The position numbers and the translations under genes were made by a program. Positions 55,923-64,000 of a stretch of 64,000 nt of DNA are shown piece after piece (the first letter of the stretch is position 1; each line of letters opens with the position of its first letter). Below the pieces are notes generated by a model. The model saw only the letters and a list, made by a program, of their open reading frames with translations. It was not told the DNA's origin and ran no database searches. Source of the stretch: Synechococcus sp. ROS8604 (GTDB lineage: Bacteria; Cyanobacteriota; Cyanobacteriia; PCC-6307; Cyanobiaceae); NCBI RefSeq assembly GCF_014279655.1, contig NZ_CP047946.1, positions 2,542,001-2,606,000 of the forward strand. The letters are read 5' to 3'.

Positions 55923-56914
55923 GGCGCGTCAAGATCTGTGATCACGGGCTCTGGCCCAACAACCGCAGGTCTTGGCTGACGCAAAGGACTATCGGCGCTG
56001 GCAAACACCGGCAAAACATCACACCGAAACGCCTCTGCCGCCCGTGAGCAGTAGCGAGCTGGATGGGTAATCAGCCTTAATTGACGCCGCACCTGCAGGC
56101 CGGCCACAGATGGCTTGTGCAAACTACCTGCCGTGAGCTCCCTCTCAATCGAGACCACCGGCAGGAAAGCCGCACCCAAGCCTGATTGCACAGCATTTTT
56201 GATGGCCTCAAGGGAATTGAGCTCCATCTCAATCCGCAATCTCTGCACATCCAAACCAGAACGCGCCAGCAGCTGATCCACCATCTTGCGCGTGGTGGAC
56301 TGGGCATCTAAACAAACAAATCCCAAGCGATAGAGATCCTCCTTACTCAGTTCAGGCAGGCGAGCCAGGGGGTGCTTCACCGGAAGCACCAAGGCCAATT
56401 CATCACTGGCGTAAGGAACCACCTGCAGCAACTCGTTCAACTCAGCGGGTAATTCGCCGCCGATGATGGCGAGATCGATCTGGCCATTCGCCACGCTCCA
56501 ACCGGTTCGTCTCGTGCTGTGAACATGCAGCTGCACGGCCACATCTGGGAATTTTTGCCGAAACAGACCAATCATTCGGGGCATCAGGTACGTCCCCGTG
56601 GTTTGGCTAGCACCCACCACGAGAGATCCCCCCTTCAGGTTGTGCAAGTCATCCAAAGCGCGACACGCCTCATGGCATTGACTCAGAATTCGATCGCAAT
56701 AGCTCAGCAGCAAGTGACCGGCTTCGGTGAGCTGAGCCTTGCGACCTCCACGATCAAACAAGGACACCTCAAGCTGCTTCTCCAGGTTCTGGATCTGCAA
56801 ACTGACCGCTGGCTGCGTCACATAAAGACTGTCAGCAGCTTTTTTGAAGCTGCCTTCGCTGACGATGGCGCGGAGAATACGCAGCTGATCCAGTGTGAAA
56901 GGCAGATCGGCCAT
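55919..56914 (-). CDS. rbcR: LysR-type regulator, RbcR/Ycf30-like
   Basis: 331 residues from ATG 56914 ([17 protein letters not shown]). The helix-turn-helix lies in [27 protein letters not shown] (about 17-43). The effector domain has [20 protein letters not shown] and [11 protein letters not shown]. This sequence is close to the cyanobacterial RbcR/CmpR/NdhR family and its plastid form Ycf30, regulators of RuBisCO, carbon uptake and ndh genes. RbcR is the best guess. Several ndh genes adjoin it. Confidence 0.85.
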   Translation of the reverse strand: MADLPFTLDQLRILRAIVSEGSFKKAADSLYVTQPAVSLQIQNLEKQLEVSLFDRGGRKAQLTEAGHLLLSYCDRILSQCHEACRALDDLHNLKGGSLVVGASQTTGTYLMPRMIGLFRQKFPDVAVQLHVHSTRRTGWSVANGQIDLAIIGGELPAELNELLQVVPYASDELALVLPVKHPLARLPELSKEDLYRLGFVCLDAQSTTRKMVDQLLARSGLDVQRLRIEMELNSLEAIKNAVQSGLGAAFLPVVSIERELTAGSLHKPSVAGLQVRRQLRLITHPARYCSRAAEAFRCDVLPVFASADSPLRQPRPAVVGPEPVITDLDAP

Positions 56915-57004
56915 ATGCGACAGCCGACCCGGCAGGGATAGCTTCAAAATTTTATAGGGAAGAAACCCACCGCCCGGCAGAATTACCCTCCATGCAGCAA
57001 CTCT

Positions 57005-57751
57005 TTGGATGAGCTCCTAGGCGGCGGAAGGCATCACTCCAGCGTGGTGATGCTGGTGCTGCTTTTGGTCTTCGCTGTGATTCACAGCGGTGGGGCTGCC
57101 CTTCGCACGCGCGCTGAAGCCAAAATTGGGGCCAGGGCCTGGCGCTTGCTGTTCGCTTCCTTGAGTATTCCTTCCGCGATTGTCGTCATCGGCTATTTCC
57201 TTGCCCATCGCTATGACGGCATAAGGCTCTGGAATCTTCAAGGCATGGAGGGCTTGGTGCCCGTGATCTGGGTGCTCACAGCCATTAGTTTTCTGTTCCT
57301 TTATCCAGCCACCTACAACCTGCTGGAAATCCCCGCTGTCCTAAAACCGCAAGTGCGTCTCTACGCCAGCGGCATCATCCGGATTAGCCGTCACCCTCAA
57401 GCCGTTGGCCAGGTTCTCTGGTGCTTTAGCCATGCCCTATGGATCGGCAGCAGCTTCATGGTCGTGACCTGCATCGGCCTGATCGGACATCACCTGTTCG
57501 CTGTTTGGCATGGAGATCGACGCTTACAGGCTCGATTTGGTGATGACTTCGTAAAGCTGAAACAAAGCACATCCGTGCTGCCTTTCGCAGCTGTCCTTGA
57601 TAGACGTCAGACCCTGATTTGGAGCGAATTGCTGCGGCCAGCACAACTCGGCATCGCGATCGCGGTGGGGGTTTTCTGGTGGGCCCATCGGTTCATTTCA
57701 TTGGGAGGCATCGCGTTCCTTCACTCACCTCTTGAAGGGCTTTTGAGCTGA
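57005..57751 (+). CDS. NnrU-family protein, likely 15-cis-zeta-carotene isomerase (Z-ISO)
   Basis: 248 residues from TTG 57005; internal GTGs near residue 14 are alternatives. About six membrane helices. The region [25 protein letters not shown] and [14 protein letters not shown] matches plant Z-ISO as I recall it (HSGxAxLR...HRYDGxxLW). His in HSGG and [11 protein letters not shown] may bind the haem b of this enzyme. Z-ISO turns the 15-cis bond of zeta-carotene between Pds and Zds. Both partner genes are in the window. NnrU proteins of other function are possible. Confidence 0.75.
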   Translation: MDELLGGGRHHSSVVMLVLLLVFAVIHSGGAALRTRAEAKIGARAWRLLFASLSIPSAIVVIGYFLAHRYDGIRLWNLQGMEGLVPVIWVLTAISFLFLYPATYNLLEIPAVLKPQVRLYASGIIRISRHPQAVGQVLWCFSHALWIGSSFMVVTCIGLIGHHLFAVWHGDRRLQARFGDDFVKLKQSTSVLPFAAVLDRRQTLIWSELLRPAQLGIAIAVGVFWWAHRFISLGGIAFLHSPLEGLLS

Positions 57752-57785
57752 GCTGCCTACACTCAAATCACTCTGCTTCACTCGG

Positions 57786-59789
57786 ATGCCTTCGGCTGCC
57801 GATTTTGCCTGGCTGATCCCAGTGCTCCCCCTCGTTGGGGCACTGATCACAGGTCTTGGTCTTATTAGCTTCAATCGCACCATTAACCGGCTCAAAAAAC
57901 CGGTGGCCTTGCTGCTGATCAGCTGCATTGGAGCTGCAGCGGTCATTAGTTATGCCGTTCTGTTTGAGCAGTTGGGTGGAGCCCCCCCCGTTGAGCATCT
58001 GTTCATCTGGGCGAGTGCTGGAGATTTCAGTCTTCCGATGGGGTACGTCGTCGACCCGCTTGCAGCAGTGATGCTCGCCTTGGTGACTACGGTGGCGCTG
58101 CTGGTGATGATTTATTCCCACGGCTACATGGCCCACGACAAGGGCTATGTGCGCTTTTTCACTTACCTCGCCATCTTCAGCAGTTCCATGTTGGGACTTG
58201 TGGTGAGCCCCAACCTTCTGGAAATTTATGTGTTCTGGGAGCTGGTGGGGATGGCCTCCTACCTCTTGGTGGGCTTCTGGTACGACCGTGAAGGCGCTGC
58301 TCACGCCGCCCAAAAAGCATTCGTCGTCAATCGCGTTGGCGACTTCGGTCTCCTGCTCGGCATCCTCGGGCTTTATTGGGCCACTGGAAGCTTCGGCTTC
58401 CAGGGCATTGCCGATGGCTTATCTGCAGCCATTAGCAGTGGTGTCGTGCCTGGATGGGCTGCACTCGCTCTCTGCCTATTTGTCTTTATGGGGCCAATGG
58501 CGAAGTCGGCCCAATTCCCACTCCACGTGTGGTTGCCTGATGCCATGGAGGGGCCCACACCGATCTCTGCTTTGATCCACGCGGCCACCATGGTCGCCGC
58601 AGGCGTTTTCCTCGTCGCCAGGCTGGAACCTCTTTACAGCCAATTCCCAGCGGTAGAAACATTTATTGCCGTCATTGGAACGATCACCTGTTTCTTGGGA
58701 GCCTCCATCGCTCTCACGCAGATGGATCTCAAGAAAGGGCTTGCTTACAGCACCGTGTCGCAGCTGGGTTACATGATGCTGGCCATGGGGTGCGGCGCTC
58801 CCGTTGCTGGCATGTTCCACCTGGTGACCCATGCCTTCTTCAAGGCGATGTTGTTCCTTGGATCTGGATCTGTGATCCATGCCATGGAAGATGTGGTGGG
58901 TCACGAACCTGTCCTCGCCCAAGACATGCGGCTGATGGGTGGACTGCGCAAAAAGATGCCGATCACGGCCATCACTTTTTTAATCGGGTGTGTTGCCATT
59001 AGTGGAATCCCCCCCCTGGCTGGCTTCTGGAGCAAGGACGAGATTCTTGGCCAGGCCTTCAACAGTTTCCCGCTGCTCTGGGCTGTTGGCTTCGCGACTG
59101 CAGGCATGACCGCCTTTTATATGTTCCGCCTTTACTTCCTGACCTTCGAAGGGGAGTTCCGGGGGAACAACTCTGCTCTGCAACAGGAGCTCATGGCTGC
59201 CGCAGGGAAACAAGTCGAGGAGGGTCACGATCACCACGCCGCCGGCAGTGTCCACGAGTCACCCTGGTCCATGACCCTTCCCCTAGCGGTTCTCGCAGTG
59301 CCCTCAGCCCTGATCGGCCTGCTCGGCACCCCCTGGAATAGCCGTTTTGCTGGGCTGCTGAATCCCGAAGAGGCTGCGGAAATGGCCGAACACTTCAGCT
59401 GGGGAGACTTCCTTCCGCTCGCCGGAGCGTCCGTTGCGATTTCCGTCACCGGACTCACGGTGGCCGTTCTCGCCTACGCCCTGCGCAGGATCGACCTCGG
59501 CGAACTGGTGGCAGCTCGCTTCCCAACCATCAATGCCTTTTTGGCGAACAAGTGGTACTTAGATGCCATCAACGAGAAATTATTTGTACGCAGTAGTCGC
59601 AAGCTGGCCCGCGAAGTCCTGGAAGTGGATGCAAAGGTTGTCGATGGCGTGGTGAATCTCACCGGTTTGCTCACCCTTGGCAGTGGCGAAGGCCTCAAAT
59701 ACTTCGAAACGGGTCGAGCCCAGTTCTATGCCCTGATCGTGTTCGGTGGAGTGATTGCCATGGTGGTTCTCTTCGGCGCTCTGGGCTGA
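57786..59789 (+). CDS. ndhF: NAD(P)H-quinone oxidoreductase subunit 5 (NdhF1)
   Basis: 667 residues with about 16 membrane helices. The proton-antiporter motifs are present: FWELVGMASYLLVGFWYDRE, LHVWLPDAMEGPTPISALIHAATMVAAGVFLVAR, and TQMDLKKGLAYSTVSQLGYMM. Its length, C-terminal extension and pairing with ndhD1 point to NdhF1 of NDH-1L, the respiratory and cyclic-flow form, not the CO2-uptake forms. It is followed by ndhD1 after about 116 bases. Confidence 0.95.
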   Translation: MPSAADFAWLIPVLPLVGALITGLGLISFNRTINRLKKPVALLLISCIGAAAVISYAVLFEQLGGAPPVEHLFIWASAGDFSLPMGYVVDPLAAVMLALVTTVALLVMIYSHGYMAHDKGYVRFFTYLAIFSSSMLGLVVSPNLLEIYVFWELVGMASYLLVGFWYDREGAAHAAQKAFVVNRVGDFGLLLGILGLYWATGSFGFQGIADGLSAAISSGVVPGWAALALCLFVFMGPMAKSAQFPLHVWLPDAMEGPTPISALIHAATMVAAGVFLVARLEPLYSQFPAVETFIAVIGTITCFLGASIALTQMDLKKGLAYSTVSQLGYMMLAMGCGAPVAGMFHLVTHAFFKAMLFLGSGSVIHAMEDVVGHEPVLAQDMRLMGGLRKKMPITAITFLIGCVAISGIPPLAGFWSKDEILGQAFNSFPLLWAVGFATAGMTAFYMFRLYFLTFEGEFRGNNSALQQELMAAAGKQVEEGHDHHAAGSVHESPWSMTLPLAVLAVPSALIGLLGTPWNSRFAGLLNPEEAAEMAEHFSWGDFLPLAGASVAISVTGLTVAVLAYALRRIDLGELVAARFPTINAFLANKWYLDAINEKLFVRSSRKLAREVLEVDAKVVDGVVNLTGLLTLGSGEGLKYFETGRAQFYALIVFGGVIAMVVLFGALG

Positions 59790-59905
59790 GCGATTCGTTG
59801 ATTTGCAACCTTCAGGAGTGAGGGTTATGTGTGTCAACGCCTATCGAGTGGATGCGCATTCGCCCAAGATTTCTACACTGCCAAAAGTGGTGAAAGACCT
59901 GTCCC

Positions 59906-61581
59906 GTGCTCGAATTTGCCGTTAGTGCACCCTTTGATCCGGCATTCGACATCTCAAGCGGTATCGTTCCGGCCACTTTCCCGTGGTTGAGCCTTTCGAT
60001 CTTGTTTCCCATCGTTGGGGCCTTCATTGTTCCCTTCGTGCCAGACGATGGAGATGGCAAACAGGTGCGCTGGTTTGCACTCGGAATTGCCCTCACCACC
60101 TTCCTGATTACAGCGGCGGCCTATCTCACGGGATATGACCCCAGTTACAGCGGACTCCAACTATCGGAACGGGTCAGCTGGCTGCCCAATCTCGGGCTCA
60201 CATGGGCTGTTGGGGCCGATGGCCTCTCCATGCCGCTGATCCTGCTCACAAGCTTCATCACAGCCTTGGCGGTTTTGGCCGCCTGGCCAGTGACGTTTAA
60301 GCCCAAGCTGTTCTTCTTCCTGATCCTGGCGATGGATGGCGGCCAAATTGCCGTCTTCGCTGTTCAAGACATGCTTCTGTTCTTCCTCGCCTGGGAACTG
60401 GAGCTACTTCCTGTGTATCTCTTGCTGGCCATCTGGGGAGGAAAAAAACGTCAATACGCGGCCACAAAGTTCATTCTCTACACAGCTGGCAGCTCTCTGT
60501 TCATCCTCTTGGCGGCCCTTGCCATGGGCTTTTTTGGAGGGGGCGTGCCCAACTTTGAATACAGCGTTCTTGCCCAAAAGGGTTTCAGCACTGGATTTGA
60601 GTTGCTCTGTTATGCGGGGTTATTGATTGCCTTCGGGGTGAAATTACCGATTGTTCCCCTCCATACCTGGCTTCCTGATGCCCATGGTGAGGCCACGGCA
60701 CCTGTTCACATGTTGCTGGCAGGCATCTTGCTCAAGATGGGTGGCTATGCCTTGATGCGCTTTAACGCCGAAATCCTGCCCGTCGCGCATGCCCAATTCG
60801 CGCCCCTCCTGGTGGTGCTGGGAGTCGTGAACATCATCTATGCAGCGCTCACCTCCTTCGCTCAACGCAATCTCAAACGCAAGATCGCTTACAGCTCCAT
60901 CAGCCATATGGGTTTCGTGCTCATCGGCATTGGCAGCTTCAGCGAGCTGGGGACGAGTGGAGCCATGCTTCAAATGATTAGCCATGGATTGATCGGCGCC
61001 AGCCTGTTCTTCCTCGTGGGTGCCACCTACGACCGCACTCACACACTTCAGTTGGATGAGATGGGGGCATTGGCCAAAAGATGCGGATCATGTTTGCCCT
61101 GTGGACTGTTTGCTGCCTCGCCTCCCTTGCCCTGCCTGGGATGAGCGGCTTTGTGAGCGAACTGATGGTCTTCACAGGCTTTGCCACCGATGAGGCCTAC
61201 ACCCTCAGCTTCCGAATCGTGATTGATGGCCTGGCTGCCATCGGCGTGATCCTGACTCCGATCTATTTGCTATCGATGTTGAGAGAGATCTTCTTTGGGA
61301 AAGAAAACAGAGAACTCGTTTCTCACTCCAATCTTGTGGACGCTGAGCCCAGGGAGGTTTACATCATCGGTTGCCTGCTCGTTCCAATCATTGGCATCGG
61401 CCTCTATCCAAAGCTGATGACCGACAGCTACAGCAACACGATCTCAGCGCTTGTCAGGCGTGATGTTGACGCCATGGAGAGGGTGACGCGACCCACAGCG
61501 CCTCTCATCCGCAGCAGTTCCCTTGTGCCAGCGCTCTTCTCGGCACCAAAACTGACACCAGCGTCTCAGCCCGTCTCGTAA
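59906..61581 (+). pseudogene. ndhD: NAD(P)H-quinone oxidoreductase subunit 4 (NdhD1), frameshifted
   Basis: GTG 59906 opens a normal NdhD1 for about 390 residues, with [52 protein letters not shown] and [18 protein letters not shown]. After [11 protein letters not shown] the frame runs into CGSCLPCG and stops at 61144. The true continuation ([29 protein letters not shown]) starts at 61081 in the -1 frame and runs to 61581. One extra A in the AAAA at 61076-61079 would restore a single protein of about 558 residues, the normal size. It is either a sequence error or a real lesion. Confidence 0.88.
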
Positions 61582-61606
61582 AGATCTTCTTCCTTTCTCT
61601 GGAAAT

Positions 61607-61640
61607 GCGATTCAGACCCTGAATCGCTCCTTAATTTTTA
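61607..61640 (+). terminator. Rho-independent terminator of ndhF1-ndhD1
   Basis: A perfect 9-bp stem (GCGATTCAG / CTGAATCGC) with an ACC loop is followed by TCCTTAATTTTTA. It lies 26 bases after the ndhD1 stop. Confidence 0.8.
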
Positions 61641-61666
61641 GACGCCTGTCGCACACTCTGTTCGCC

Positions 61667-62056
61667 ATGCGTCAGATCAATTTCAGTTTAATTTTCATCT
61701 TCGGCCTCGGCACGGTGTTTTTCACGTTGGAGAACACCGCCCCCACAACGGTGAATGTTTTGCCATGGATGCACTACACCTTGCCTCTGGCCGCTCTGCT
61801 GCTCTTAGCAGCGGGGATCGGAGCTGCTGCTGCCTGGCTTTTTGCAAGCTGGAGCGGAATGCTCAATACGGTGGAGCGATTGGGCAAAGCCACTGAATTC
61901 GAAGCTCAGCAGGTTCGCATTCAAGAATTAGAAACCGACCTCGATCGCTACCGCTCAACGGTGCAGACCCAGTTAGGACTGCTGCCATCAGGCAACAGTG
62001 ACTCGGCCTCAACCACAAGCGCGAATCCCACCGTCGACATCGATTCCAATTCCTAA
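61667..62056 (+). CDS. LapA/DUF1049-like membrane protein
   Basis: 129 residues. Two membrane helices (INFSLIFIFGLGTVFFTLEN and LPLAALLLLAAGIGAAAAWLFA) are followed by a coiled-coil stretch (FEAQQVRIQELETDLDRYR) and a Ser/Thr-rich tail. This matches the LapA/DUF1049 layout. In E. coli, LapA with LapB links to envelope lipid control. The role here is unknown. Confidence 0.8.
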   Translation: MRQINFSLIFIFGLGTVFFTLENTAPTTVNVLPWMHYTLPLAALLLLAAGIGAAAAWLFASWSGMLNTVERLGKATEFEAQQVRIQELETDLDRYRSTVQTQLGLLPSGNSDSASTTSANPTVDIDSNS

Positions 62057-63056
62057 AAACGAAAGGCTTGACGGGAAGAAGGAAGCGAATCTCCTGTGGG
62101 GACTGGCGTCCCCTGGATTGGGCCGATACCTTGCCATCAGATTGAGGTTGTTTTTGTCTGATGCTGGCCTGACCTCAAAAGCGGATGCCGGCGCCCGTCT
62201 TGCAATCCGTCTTCTCCAAGATGCCGCACAAAGTGGCACGCTTGATCCTTGGGATGTCGACGTCATCTCAGTGGTCGACGGATTTTTAGATCAACTCAGA
62301 CAACGCATCGACGTTCCCCGACGGGTTGCTGCTCAGCTGGGCCAACAGGGCGGAAGCTACGAACGTGATTTGGCCGAAAGCAGCGAAGCCTTTCTTGCTG
62401 CTTCCGTGCTGGTGGGGCTCAAGGCGGAGGTGCTTGAAGCCAGCACCCTCCCTCCAGACCCTGTCGTGGAAGACGCCTTTGACCCCGACTTCATGGAACA
62501 GGGTTGGCTGGATCCCCGTTTCAATTTGCCGCACCATCCTGAACGCCACCTCTTAAGACGCCCTGTGGCTCCACCTCCCCTGAGGAGGCCGGTCACGCTT
62601 GGTGAACTGATCGAACAACTGGAGACCATTGCCGAGCAACTGGAGACAGACGAACTGGACATGCGCCGGCGTCAGCGCCAGAAGCGCTTCAGCAATCGAG
62701 AGGCGATTGCCCAGGTCGCAGCCTTGGCCCATCGGGAAAAACTTCCTGAAACCACTGCCGCCTTGGGAGTTTTCTTGAAAGAATGGGAGCAGGCCTTGCA
62801 CTGGGTTGATTTTGAGCTTCTTGTCAGCCGTTGGGCAGAGGCGGCGGCTCCCGACCTCGACACAGACCGCGTTGGGGTGTTCTGGGCCCTGTTATTTCTG
62901 TCCTCTCAGAGTCAGGTGGAACTAGAGCAAGTGGGCTCGCTGCATGCACCCATTCGTTTAAAACGCCTGCTCGTTGCCGGTGAAATCACTCAGTTGCCGA
63001 TTAAAAGTCCGGAAGTGCCAGATATCACGCCGACCTTGCCCGCGATTGCCGCTTAA
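61998..63056 (+). CDS. scpA: Segregation and condensation protein ScpA
   Basis: Up to 352 residues from GTG 61998, but the first 60 residues overlap the LapA-like gene and look non-native. A TTG near 62118-62154 before the ADAGARLAIRLLQDAAQSGTLDPWDVDVISVVDGFLDQL core is likely the real start. This core and the ESSEAFLAASVLVGLKAEVL helix fit ScpA, the kleisin of the SMC-ScpAB condensin. The C-terminal winged helix (QVELEQVGSLHAPIRLKRL) also fits. Confidence 0.85.
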   Translation: MTRPQPQARIPPSTSIPIPKNERLDGKKEANLLWGLASPGLGRYLAIRLRLFLSDAGLTSKADAGARLAIRLLQDAAQSGTLDPWDVDVISVVDGFLDQLRQRIDVPRRVAAQLGQQGGSYERDLAESSEAFLAASVLVGLKAEVLEASTLPPDPVVEDAFDPDFMEQGWLDPRFNLPHHPERHLLRRPVAPPPLRRPVTLGELIEQLETIAEQLETDELDMRRRQRQKRFSNREAIAQVAALAHREKLPETTAALGVFLKEWEQALHWVDFELLVSRWAEAAAPDLDTDRVGVFWALLFLSSQSQVELEQVGSLHAPIRLKRLLVAGEITQLPIKSPEVPDITPTLPAIAA

Positions 63057-63101
63057 TCACCCTCGTATGTTGAAGGTCACGTTTTCAAGCTTGGTACGTC
63101 A

Positions 63102-64000
63102 ATGAAGGCCATGATCCTGGCCGCAGGCAAGGGAACCCGGGTACAACCGATCACGCATGTGATCCCGAAACCGATGATTCCGATCCTCCAGAAACCGGTG
63201 ATGGAGTTCCTGCTGGAGCTCCTCAAAGAGCATGGTTTCACTGAGGTCATGGTCAACGTGTCCCATTTGGCCGAGGAAATCGAAAACTATTTCCGAGATG
63301 GTCAGCGTTTTGGTGTCGAAATCGCTTATAGCTTCGAGGGAAGCATTCAGGACGGCGAACTGATCGGAGACGCCCTGGGTTCTGCGGGTGGTCTCAAAAA
63401 AATCCAAGATTTTCAGACCTTTTTTGACGACACCTTTGTTGTGTTGTGTGGTGATGCCCTCATCGACCTCGACCTCACCGAGGCCGTCAGACGTCACCGC
63501 GCCAAAGGCGCATTGGCCAGTCTTGTCACCAAAACGGTCCCGAAAGACCAGGTGAGCAGTTATGGCGTTGTGGTGAGTGATGACGATGGCAAAATCCAAG
63601 CCTTTCAAGAGAAACCCAGTGTTGAGGAAGCCTTAAGCGACACGATCAACACCGGCATCTATCTCTTCGAGCCTGAGATTTTCGAGCACATTCCCTCCGG
63701 AAAATCCTTCGACATCGGGGCAGATCTCTTTCCCACTTTGGTGAAGCAAGGAGCTCCGTTTTATGCCCTCCCCATGGATTTTGAATGGGTCGACATCGGC
63801 AAAGTGCCTGATTACTGGCAAGCCATTCGCAGCGTTCTCCAAGGAGACGTTCGTCAAGTTGGCGTTCCGGGGAAAGAGGTCAAGCCTGGTGTGTTTGCGG
63901 GCCTGAATGTGGCCGCCAATTGGGACAAAATCAACGTTGAGGGCCCGGTCTATGTCGGCGGAATGACCAAAATTGAGGATGGTGCCACCTTGATCGGTCC
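63102..64000 (+). CDS. Sugar-1-phosphate nucleotidyltransferase (3' truncated)
   Basis: The frame is open from ATG 63102 to the window end, about 299 residues so far. The N-terminus MKAMILAAGKGTRVQPITHVIPKPMIPI is the GxGTR nucleotide-binding loop of NDP-sugar pyrophosphorylases. Further marks are VVLCGDALIDLDL, FQEKPSVEEAL, NTGIYLFEPEIFEHIP and FEWVDIGKVPDYWQA. The start of a left-handed beta-helix (GPVYVGGMTKIEDGATLIGP) follows, as in mannose-1-phosphate guanylyltransferase- and glucose-1-phosphate-type enzymes. The exact sugar is unclear. Confidence 0.9.
   Translation, partial: MKAMILAAGKGTRVQPITHVIPKPMIPILQKPVMEFLLELLKEHGFTEVMVNVSHLAEEIENYFRDGQRFGVEIAYSFEGSIQDGELIGDALGSAGGLKKIQDFQTFFDDTFVVLCGDALIDLDLTEAVRRHRAKGALASLVTKTVPKDQVSSYGVVVSDDDGKIQAFQEKPSVEEALSDTINTGIYLFEPEIFEHIPSGKSFDIGADLFPTLVKQGAPFYALPMDFEWVDIGKVPDYWQAIRSVLQGDVRQVGVPGKEVKPGVFAGLNVAANWDKINVEGPVYVGGMTKIEDGATLIG

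Noticed and set aside
61070-61085. Programmed -1 frameshifting in ndhD1
   Set aside because: In the zero frame the bases read GCC AAA AGA, which does not give a canonical X XXY YYZ slippery heptamer, and no stimulatory Shine-Dalgarno or obvious stem was seen. Sequence error or mutation is simpler.

Overview
The window is a gene-dense chromosomal segment of a cyanobacterium, most probably a marine Synechococcus. The evidence is the plant-type poly-cis carotenoid pathway (crtB, pds, a Z-ISO-like NnrU protein, zds), NDH-1 subunits (ndhO, ndhM, ndhF1, ndhD1 and the CRR7 family), psbD, ycf3, ycf34, the paired regulators RpaA and RpaB, and two Som-type SLH/OprB porins. I see no prophage, insertion sequence or CRISPR array. 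The strain is an inference I cannot fix from the sequence.

Layout. 1-9.2 kb: the 3' end of a radical SAM gene, DUF4346, a FemAB-like acetyltransferase, a RibD-like reductase, a double-domain PTPS, aroK, CRR7, a DUF6816-like protein, a GST, DUF751, rbfA and a NagZ-like GH3 enzyme. 9.2-18.6 kb: a GT2-TPR protein, hemD, a lipoprotein, an SRPBCC protein, zds, an IscA/SufA protein, a TPR protein, an LpxB-related protein, a TIGR01777 protein, a cation/H+ antiporter and ndhO. 18.6-22.4 kb: a minus-strand run cysK, J-domain protein, GT39 membrane protein. 22.5-26.9 kb: two tandem porins with conserved 5' UTRs and, upstream of the second only, a phased repeat array. 26.9-34.9 kb: a block of GT-C-like membrane proteins, four DUF2079 and one GT39, holding a possible micro-ORF. 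35.2-43.1 kb: stand-alone psbD, UPF0367, an orphan ABC ATPase, tRNA-Asn, rpaA, holB, tmk, a copper P-type ATPase and ycf3. 43.1-52.5 kb: radA, rpaB, the lipid operon plsX-fabH-fabD-plsC, a minus-strand ycf34-tsaB-ydcF run, cca and an RRM protein. 52.5-64 kb: crtB-pds, ndhM-DUF3172, an RbcR-type LysR regulator, Z-ISO-like, ndhF1, ndhD1 (frameshifted), LapA-like, scpA and the start of a sugar-nucleotidyltransferase gene.

How the genes work together. Most serve photosynthetic electron flow (PSII D2, PSI assembly, NDH-1 and its assembly), photoprotective pigment synthesis, membrane lipid synthesis and response regulators tied to light and clock output. The accessory-looking parts are the porin pair and the DUF2079/GT39 block, which probably shape the cell surface.

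The most interesting non-coding signals are three. (1) Five imperfect ~20-nt repeats with a 30-31-bp period lie upstream of the second porin. (2) The same Shine-Dalgarno-masking hairpin occurs in both porin 5' UTRs and contains a 9-nt complement to the conserved core of the cyanobacterial sRNA Yfr1. (3) A 17-codon ORF with a near-perfect Shine-Dalgarno and a following hairpin lies between two GT-C-like genes. ndhD1 carries an apparent one-base deletion in an A-run, which may be a real lesion or a sequence error.
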